DNA from: Leptidea sinapis
Lineage: Eukaryota; Arthropoda; Insecta; Lepidoptera; Pieridae
Reading direction: 5' to 3'
Length of the DNA stretch: 64,000 nt
Assembly (NCBI RefSeq): GCF_905404315.1
Contig: NC_066301.1
Location: 2,480,001 to 2,544,000, forward strand
Shown: positions 1 to 8,700 of the stretch, in pieces
Layout of the letters: each line of letters opens with the position of its first letter
Numbering within the stretch: the stretch's first letter is position 1
Notes under the pieces: generated by a model
Seen by the model: the letters and a program-made list of their open reading frames with translations, nothing else
What the model was told of the DNA's origin: nothing
The model's database searches: none
Made by a program: the position numbers and the translations under genes

Positions 1-107
1 AGTAACAGCTATTGTCTTTATAAGTTCTTTTAATGACAGAAATTAACAATATACTGCAGAAACGAAGGTACATAAGCAACTACACATTTTTTTAACAAAA
101 TGAAAGG
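1..107 (-). mobile_element. Fragment of the Tc1-like element's 3' noncoding end
   Basis: Reverse-complement match, with small indels, to 16706-16825, which lies between the transposase stop and the right terminal repeat of the Tc1-like copy at 15.5-16.9 kb. The rest of this copy would lie left of the window. Confidence 0.6.
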
Positions 108-1060
108 AAAATGGGACTTTTGATCCTAATGGTTAACAAGTTGAAATATACTTTAAAAAAAAGGGTATATTTTTCTGATGTAAAATACAAAAAACTAGCT
201 CATTTTGCGATCTACAAACATTAAAATAAAGAAAATCGATTAAAATTACGTAATCGAATGAATATATTTTAATCGATTAAAATAACATTAAGATCCAGTT
301 TTTTTTTATTTCAATAATATAAGTAAGGTGCACAGTTTATGTTCGAATAATTATTATGAATAAAATATATGATTTTATTAGGAAGAAAACAGAGCTGAGC
401 AATTATTTTACTATAAATAAATCGATCAATAAATCGATTTACAAAAAGTCGATACTAATGAAATCCTTGTTCCTCAACGCTAACTTCACTTTGACAGTCT
501 TGACAGATAATTTCGTTTCTTCGTCATTGTCAATTCGTGTTTTGTTGTATTCGTTGAGTTACCGACTTGTTAAGGACGCGTTTACGAATCCGACAAAAAT
601 AAGATGTTTTTCGGTAGAATTTGTGATGAAATGAAACTAAGTCTAACAAAACTAAAAATTGCCACAAATAGCTTACTTCTTTATCTCCAATTAGCGGGAA
701 ATATTTGCTTTGAAATTTTGACATTTTATGGCGTAAAAACGATTATCCGTTACCTCTTCACACAAAATTGACGAAATGGGGCTTCATTCAGGATCAGTTT
801 TCTGCTACAACTTACACAATTTTGGCTCTTAAAAATTATGTAAGAAATGCTATAGTCGTGGTAGGGTGGTCGCCGTCGTGGGTAGACACTGTGTCGGTTG
901 TAAGCAGCAGCTCGTACTCGGAAAGATCGCTGTACGAACATGAATATTTTTATAAGCTATACAATACTGTCTTTGATACTTTACATATTTTGTACGCAGA
1001 CAGATTTTCAATAAATTATGTTTCTGTTTTTTTTGGAGAATTAGTGATTTATACGTTCAT
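108..1060. other. AT-rich sequence, no gene seen
   Basis: Contains several ATCGATTAAAA-type motifs near 235-290 and short unrelated open frames without coding character. Confidence 0.5.
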
Positions 1061-1065
1061 CTCTA

Positions 1066-1340
1066 TTAAATCGAAATCCAAGATGACGCCTATGTAATTG
1101 ACCAACTTCTCTTCATGGGTGTCATTTTCATGGTTTTCGACGACAACAATAACGAATATCGGATCAAAATCGAAATCCAAGATGGCGCCTATGAAATTTA
1201 CCAACTTCTCTTCATGGGTGTCATTTTCATGGTTTTCGGGGTCAACAATAACGAATATCGGGTCAAAATCGAAATCCAAGATGGCACCTGTGAAATTTAC
1301 CAACTTGTCTTCATGGGTGTCATTTTCATGGTTTTTTTAT
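1066..1340. repeat. Tandem repeat, 99-bp unit, about 2.8 copies
   Basis: The word CATGGGTGTCATTTTCATGG recurs at 1114, 1213 and 1312, period 99. The unit is a multiple of three and open in frames on both strands, which explains overlapping 84-codon open frames; these are repeat artefacts, not genes. The reverse complement of the unit contains GCCATCTTGGATTTC, shared with the array at 2.35-2.55 kb. Confidence 0.9.
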
Positions 1341-1349
1341 TATAATAAA

Positions 1350-2090
1350 TAAAAATTTAAAATTTTATCTGGTTCAAAAATACAGAAATCTTATTACTAA
1401 TAACAATATTATGGACATTACAAAACCAAAATGGTGTCTAGTCAGCATTATGTTGAGAATTTTACTTCTCAACGCTGGTATTCTCTAGATACCGAGACAC
1501 AGACTTTGAGAATTAAATATTTATATATTTATAATACCACAAGTCTACTGCTACCATAAATATTGGCAATAAAATTATATATGTACCTATATATACAAAA
1601 AATCCCCTTCATCCCCTTTTTAACCACAAGAAGCTCCAACCTTCTTATCAATTATTACCACCATATTATCTTAAGAATAGTTATTTCAATAGGTATTGTA
1701 AACATAAGGTATAAGCTATTACAAAAATTAAACGTATCTCTTCCTTAATCCCGCATTATTTTCAAAAGGCCAAAGGAAATGTCATGTATCAAACCTGAAT
1801 CTATCTTTCAAAGACCTATCTAACCGATACCCCACAAGGTAACTCGTATTTTTTTCAACTCCACTTTCAGGGGAGGTGTCCTTAGGGGGAAGCTACGTCC
1901 AAAGCACCAGACAACACAAAAAATGGCGTGCGTACAAGGCACACATGTCATAAATGAAACTTATTTGAGAAAACCAAATTTTAAATCTCGTTTATATTAA
2001 TAATTATCCTAATCTGTTCTCTAAACCAATTCATATTTGCCAATATTAGAAATTATTAGATGTCTTACTAATTATTATTACTCATTAAAC
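1350..2090. other. No feature recognised
   Basis: AT-rich, no coding frame or repeat boundary that I can support. Confidence 0.4.
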
Positions 2091-2220
2091 CTGCACGATA
2101 CAAAGCTAGTAGAGACGATGTTCTACTTACTAGCGGCCGCGCGCTAAAGCTGCATGATACAATGCTAGTAGTGAAGTTGTTTTACCTCATATCGGTACCG
2201 TCTGCTTCAAGCTACATTAG
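2090..2220 (+). repeat. Short imperfect duplication, about 60-bp unit
   Basis: Two related blocks beginning CTGCACGATACAAAGCTAGT and CTGCATGATACAATGCTAGT, separated by about 60 bases with a GC-rich GCGGCCGCGCGC between them. Confidence 0.5.
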
Positions 2221-2344
2221 CATTTTCTCAGTCTATCTCAATCAGACTCAATCTCCCTCCCCTCTTCATGGATAAAAATGTTTGATAAAAACGTTTTATT
2301 CCGTTTCATCCGTAAAAATTTTACCCTCATGCGGGGAAAGAAGT

Positions 2345-2550
2345 TTCACTTCAAAAATGATCACAAAATCGTTCTCTGCACTCTCAAGAACCTCGGATAC
2401 CGATATTGTTGAAATCATAATTTAACTCGGCAGCCATCTTGGATTTCAAAAATGATCCCAAAATCGATCTCTGCACCCTCGAGTATGTCGGATACGATAC
2501 CCATATTGTTGAAAGTAAGTTTTAAGTTTTCGCGGCGGCCATCTTGGATT
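2345..2550 (+). repeat. Tandem repeat, roughly 95-105 bp unit
   Basis: TTCAAAAATGATC-ACAAAATCG and GCCATCTTGGATTTCAAAAA recur at about 95-105 base spacing (2351, 2446; GGATT at 2441 and 2546). Shares its core word with the 99-bp array at 1.07-1.34 kb in opposite orientation. Confidence 0.7.
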
Positions 2551-2569
2551 AAAAAAAAAATGCTTTTAC

Positions 2570-3325
2570 ACACACGACGTTATGCGACAGAATTGCCATC
2601 TAAAATTCTAATATTTAACTAGTAAACGAATACATCAACCAATTATCAAAAATCATAGGTATTAAAAAATAAAATTCGAACTTGCTAAAGTATCAAATTC
2701 ATTTGATTCCCGCAATTAACTTTAAGTACATGTATGTGTTTGAGCGGTGTCAGTGTAGTAGTGCGATTCGATACCTCTCTGTTTTGAGAACGCGTCCTTA
2801 ACTACCTACCCAATTGAATTCCAAGGAAAGTAATTGTCTCTAGCAGTCTGTTCTACAGTTCATGTATGAGCTAATGAGTATAATATATTATTCTTATCTG
2901 AGCAAATAAAACTATCTTTTAATTTAGGTATGCTATATTATATTATCTAATTACCAATTGTCTTATATTATAATGCAGAAAAATGTTGTTACAGTAGTAG
3001 ATAGGTATACGTAGATAGGTAGGTATTTTTTATCTAAAACAAAAAACAAGGTTGGTACTCATCTAATAATAGTATGTGATAAATCCTTAGCAGCTAGGCA
3101 TTTAATCAACCTAGAATAGATGAGCTGTCAACATACTTATAGTTTAAGACATAACCTCATCTTTATATCTTCGATTACTCAGCTCCTAGATTGACACATC
3201 TTGCTAAATTTTCAATTATGGATTATTTAAATGTTATCTTTTAAATGGTGCTACTTTCATCTTGTTATCACCTGGGCCCAGGAATGTATGGAAGCGTTTC
3301 AATCTCCTTTCTAAAGAAAATGAAT
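2570..3325. other. No feature recognised
   Basis: AT-rich with GATAGGTA-like runs near 3000-3030; nothing else supported. Confidence 0.4.
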
Positions 3326-3326
3326 T

Positions 3327-4590
3327 TATTGTGAAAGAATAGTAAAATTTAATGCAAAGTATGGCCTCCTCTGTTATTCAGAACTTGTCGGCAACGATTA
3401 TTCATTGAATTAATGAGACTGTTTATGTCATCTTGCGGTATTCGCTCCCAATCGAATTGTAGCAAATCCTTCAGCTATTAGGTTCTTGTCACTCCGTCCA
3501 AGTCCTTCAAAACACGTCTCTGGAGCATGTCCCATGCGTGCTCGATGGGGTTGAGGTCTGGCAATTGTGCAGGTTAGGGCAATGCCCGGACGTTCTCCGT
3601 TGCCAAGTATTGACTGGTTCGCCGAGCTGTTTGTGAACGTGCATTGTCATGCATTAACGTAAAATCGGAGCCAAAGGTTTGTGCAAATGGATGGACATAA
3701 GGTCTGAGAATATCCTCAACGTTATTTTCAGCGTTCATGTTTCCATTTACAAAAACAAGCTCAGTTCGCCTGTTCTTCATAATACCCGCCCATACCATAA
3801 CTGTTGAGCCGCTGTATGGATGAACTTCCTGAATGCACCTGAGCTTTTCAGTAATTCCGGGCTGACGGTACACTCGCACCCTTTTTGTATCAGGCCTGAC
3901 CCCGAAACGCGACTCATCGGAAAACATAATTTTATCCCATTGTTCCTGGGTTCATGTTCTGCGTTCTCTACACCATTCATTTCGACGAGCGCGATTCCCG
4001 TGACGTATCGGTGGGCACCTAGTTGTAGCCTCAAACTATCTCTCGAGCGGTTAACATCGGCTGGCGTCTTGCAGTCAGTTGTATGTACCCGCTTTGCCGA
4101 GTGGTTGTACTCCTTTTACGGCCTGAATACTGTTCAGCGGGTTCCATTTTATAATTGTAGCGCTGCCAAAGGTGACAAATAACACTTCTATGAATGCCAC
4201 AATGCCAAGATACCTGAGATTGATTACTTCCCGCTTGAAACATCCCTACAGCTCTTTGCATTTCATTTGCCGTCAAATGACGTCGCTTCATGACGTAAAG
4301 AATATCTAACAATTCAATTTTGTCGCTAACTTTATTTAAATGGTTGGTAAAATAATAAGATCAAGACTAAAAGTAGCAATAAAAACGCACTTAAATTCAA
4401 AGAAATTTCCTTTCATTTAATTTTATGAAAAAAACAAAACAATCGTTTTTTTTTTACAACCAGCTAGTATATCAATAACAATAACGTTGACATACTTATG
4501 CACTTTGAGTGAATAAAGACTTAGAAATTGATTAATATAAATGGTAAATTTGTAATATAATGCATGTTGCTTAGACTTTTTTGATGTGTG
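3327..4590 (-). mobile_element. Tc1/mariner-superfamily element, 3'-truncated copy
   Basis: Carries a Tc1-type transposase pseudogene (3348-4291) and, at 4563-4590, the terminal sequence CATGTTGCTTAGAC..TGTGTG also found at both ends of the copy at 15.5-16.9 kb. The opposite end stops being similar to that copy near 3327, so the right terminal repeat is missing. Confidence 0.8.
3348..4291 (-). pseudogene. Tc1-like transposase pseudogene (DD34E type)
   Basis: Transposase of a cut-and-paste element. Start MKRRHLTANEMQRAVGMFQA (DNA-binding helix-turn-helix region), then catalytic blocks FSDESRFG (first Asp), LMHDNARSQTARRT (second Asp) and, after an in-frame stop near 3570, PDLNPIEHAWDML (the catalytic Glu), then a C-terminus like that of the second copy. 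Frames shift between 3927 and 4031 as well. All three catalytic positions are still legible but the reading frame is broken in at least two places. Confidence 0.85.
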
Positions 4591-4599
4591 TAGGTCCAG

Positions 4600-5060
4600 C
4601 AGATTTCTATCTTATTGGTAAACCCAAATTACCACTTCGTTACACACGTTTTCATTTGGCAGAAGACATAAAGTAGAATTTGCGACGAGAACTAAACTCA
4701 ATTCGGCAAGTAGCGTTTAAAAATGTTTTATGGTGTGGATTTTTCGTTGGCCTAAATATATCGCTTCTGAAGGAGCATTCTTTAAAGGCGACAAAATAAA
4801 TTTAAATGAATTACTAACATTTTGTGTAATATTGTTTTTTTCCCGATACTTTTGTGACAGAGTATATCTTTATATAATATATTAATGTTTATCTATTTTT
4901 CCGCTTTGTTTTGGTGACGTTTTGTTAGTCAGGATGCCAAACCATCCCAGGTGCACGGCACAAAGATAGGGGCTAAGCGCATCCTCCTTGAAGACCTCCA
5001 ACTCCCGCCGAACTCTTGACTATACGCATGGATTTAATGGTAAAGTGACTCTCTGCTAAA
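4600..5060. other. No feature recognised
   Basis: AT-rich stretch followed near 4930-5030 by a GC-richer segment of unknown origin. Confidence 0.4.
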
Positions 5061-5063
5061 TAT

Positions 5064-5468
5064 TCAACTTCGGTTTTCGAATAAAAAAAAATACAATACA
5101 ACATTTTTAAAAGGATTCCCTTCAGGCAAGGTTCCGAAGATACTGGCAGCAGTCCCCCTTTGAATAGCTAGACTAATTCTATGTCCCAGGTAATTGCCAG
5201 CTCTTCCGGCTCCTGTGATGTCGACTAACCTTTTTGCTATTTCGTTCAAAAGCCTTTTAGCGTTAGGACCCCACGGACTAAGGATCTCGACATCGAATGG
5301 GACAAAATCATATTCGGAGCCTAGACCCCTGTATTTGTATCCTTTAGCGTTTTCAGCTGCTTCACAAGCCACACCACCTCTGTTGTTGGTTCCATGTAGA
5401 TGGGAAGGGGCCAGCGTGTCTGAACAGGTTGCATCCAATACCAGAATTAATATGAACGTGTATTCCAC
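5064..5468 (-). pseudogene. Mobile-element coding fragment (LINE-type conserved tail)
   Basis: A 134-codon open frame with GSEYDFVPFDVEILSPWGPN, AKRLLNEIAKRLVDITG and GNYLGHRISLAIQRG. I recognise the pattern F-V-P-F-x-V-E-x-x-x-x-W-G-P and Q-R-I-S-L-A-I-Q-R-G as a segment common in invertebrate retroelement-derived sequences; shorter copies are at 24.2-24.5 and 44.5-44.7 kb. Assignment is by memory of the pattern only. The first residues (a hydrophobic MEYTFILILVLDATCSD) may be fortuitous. Confidence 0.5.
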
Positions 5469-5631
5469 TTTATAATGTCGGCAACGCTATTGTGAGTCCT
5501 GTAGTTTTATCAGAGAGTATACCTAATCACATAAAATCAGGTCATCGGTCTGTGTGTTCGTTTCTTGTTCTCTTATTATTAGAAAAATATTCAACTGACA
5601 ATTCATCCATACAATAAAAACTTTATTTCAG

Positions 5632-5715
5632 TTAGTAAATCCAGAAACTTTGGCAGAGATAACGGAACCAAATAAACCGGGAGAACTCTGGATCAAAGGA
5701 CCTTCTATTTTTAAG
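5632..5715 (+). CDS. Gene 1 exon a (28 codons)
   Basis: Follows acceptor TTATTTCAG and ends AAG before donor GTACGT. Frame 0 throughout. Encodes LVNPETLAEITEP then PGELWIKGPSIF. It is the counterpart of gene 2 exon 21303-21383, and has the G-E-L/M-x-x-K-G-P block that precedes the A7 region in ANL enzymes. Confidence 0.85.
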
Positions 5716-8700
5716 GTACGTCACTCCAATGAGATGTTTATGTAATGATTTCTCATCTTTTGTCTGATTTGTTATTAGACTAATTTGTATTTCTCTGAAA
5801 TCTAAATATAAGTTAATTTTTTTTTATGGAATAGGAGGACAAACGAGCGTACGGGTCAGCTGGTGTTACGTGATCACCACCGCCCACATTCTCTTGCAAC
5901 ACCAGAGGAATCACAAGAGCGTTGCCAACCTTTAAGGAAGGTGTACGCGCTTTTTTTGAAGGTACCAATGTCGTATCGTCCCGGAAACACCGCACAAGGT
6001 AGCTCATTCCACAGCTTTGTATTACGTGGAAGAAAGCTCCTTGAAAACCGCATTGTGGAGGACCGCCACACATCCAGATGGTGGGGATGATATCCTAATT
6101 TGTGGCGTGTCGTGCGAAGGTGGAATAAGTTAATAATATAAAATAATGAATATTACAATAGATGCAAATTAATAGAATTGTATTGTTTTATATACGTTTC
6201 AACTTGGTTATTTGTAACTCGAGTTGTTTTGCGTTTGTAGGAATAGCACGCATTTGAGTGATACTCCAACGAATTTTACTGTTAAAGATTAAATTGTTGT
6301 TAAAGAATTTATTATTAATAATACATGAAAATGTCTAATAATTCATAATTTTACGAAATTCTCTAATTATTCTAGTGTTATCGCAATAATCCGAAGGTAA
6401 CCAAGGACGCTTTGACTGATGATGGCTGGCTTCGATCGGGAGATATTATGTATCGAGACGAAAAGTGGTACTTCTATTTTGTGGAGAGGCTCAAGTTATT
6501 ACTCAAGTACAGAAATCATCAAGTAGGTTCTTTAAGAAATTTATATTTTTATCAGAATAAAAGTAGTTTGAAAAAACGAAAAAACACGCCTTGGTTGAAA
6601 TTGAAAATTAACATCAATTCCTGCCTTATTGATGATGGATGAAAAAATTATATAAATTAACAAAAATCTTATTTTGCAAATTGAAAAATGGAATAATTTT
6701 ATCAAATTAATGTTTTGTCAACGGTCCTCAATAAATCTAAGAATTTTGAACGAAATCTGGCCAATTAAAGTGAGTCAAAATCGCGCCCAAATGAGTCGGT
6801 TAAAAACAAACATACATACAGGTGAAGCTAATAAAAAGCGTGTAAATAATAGCACAAAACAATTAATTGAACAGTAACGTAACTCTTTTTTTTATTATCA
6901 TGAAAATAAGGGACGAGACGAGCAGGAAGTTCAGCTGATGCAGTGCCGCTCAGGATTCTTGAAAAGCCCAAAAATTCTGAGCGGCTGTACAATTGCGCTC
7001 GTCACCTTGAGACATAAAATGTTAAGTCTCATTTGCCCAGTAATTTCTCTAGCTACGGCACCCTTCAGACCGAAACACAGTAACATGAACACATTACTGC
7101 TTCACGGCAGAAATAGGCGCCGTTGTGGTACCCATAATCTAGCCGGTTTCCTGTGCAAAGGAGCCTCCCACTGGTGAGTGAACTCAGTGTCTCCTTGAAA
7201 TTTATACCTACGTATAGGCAGAGCGTTAGGGTTCGTACACACAATAAGATTAATGACACGGCGCGGCGCAGGTTTGTAACTATCCGAGTTTAGAGTGTCT
7301 GAGCGACCAGTGTCGGTGGCGTGCGGCGTGGCACCAGTGGGAGGCTCCATTGCCGGCTAGATTATGGGTACCAAAACGGCGCCTATTTCTGCCGTGAAGC
7401 AGTAATGTGTAAACATTACTGTGTTTCGGTCTGAAGGGCGCCGTAGCTAATGAAATTACTGGGTAAATGAGACTTGACAACTTATGTCTCAAGGTGATGA
7501 GCGCAGTTGTAGTGGCGCTCAGAATTTTTGGGTTTTTCAATCCTGAGCGGCACTGCATTTATTGCAATTGGCTATTGCCAGGGCGTATCAATTGCCATCA
7601 GCTGAACTTCCTGCTCATCTCGTCCCTTATTTACATAAAAATACACTCAATAGTTTTGTCTTCCCGAGATTATTAAGCGGCTATTTAAATCGTATGTATG
7701 TGTGCGTGCGTCGATTCGGGCGGTCTAGTATGAAATTAAAAGTAGTGTTACTGTATTCTGATAATAGGCCCCGCCCATAACAATGCAGTGCTGCTCAAGA
7801 TTCTTAATTAAACCGATGAGACCAATAATTTCAGTAGGTGCCTGCCTAACTGCTTGATGGTAGTAAAAGGCGCCAGCTACTGGTAGAGATAGATAATAAT
7901 ATTTTTTGTAATTTGAGAAAATAAAAAGTTAATGGAATCTTATTTATCTCAAACTTTATTCTTACAATTGTTTCATTACTGTTATATTTAGTTAGGTTAG
8001 TTTTAGTTGTAATTTATCTTTTTATTCTTATTTTTGTAGCAATGTAATATTTAATGTGTGTGTCAAATAAAAGATATTATTATTATTTATTATTCGAAGC
8101 GTCCGTTAGTCGTAAGTGGCCATCCTGACTCTCGAGCAATCCGGTGCGAGAATGAATAAAGTCCATTTCCGCTGCGAACATTGCATATTTATTCATATCT
8201 CGCTGTCTGTCTGGTTGATGAGTTTTCAAGCCAGTGCCTACTAAATTAGTAAAGCTTTCGTGAGACACAATAAATTCATTTCATCGCTAAACTAACATTT
8301 GAACCGGTATATAGAGTGGGAAATATTGGAGTTCTTTCATCATTATAAATGTCTAAGACAGTGTGTTTTATGTACATGTAACAAATAAAACAAATTATAG
8401 GCTTTTATTATTTAAAGGTTCATCATGTCTGTAGGTCATTTAACACACTGGCCAAATCGCAGGACATCGATTTATTCTTGCCGCTTGCTGAATATAAAAA
8501 GAAAATACTACACAGGTGATTTACGGCCGTTTCCAATATACTACCTACAGATAGAAATAAATTACTACCTTCTACTGTAAATAATCTAAAGCTGTCCCAA
8601 TATACTTGATAAGTCATTCTTATCGCCTTATATTGGGACGCGTGAATTGAAATTTCCATACAAACTTCTATCGCTGGTAAGTTATACGTCTTCTCATTGA

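Noticed and set aside
1049..1352. Overlapping 76-84 codon frames on both strands
   Set aside because: Product of a 99-bp tandem repeat whose length is a multiple of three.
1..5600. Search for earlier exons of gene 1 (A5 motif, P-loop)
   Set aside because: No plus-strand stretch with YG-Q/M-TE or SGTTG patterns and splice sites was found, so none is annotated.
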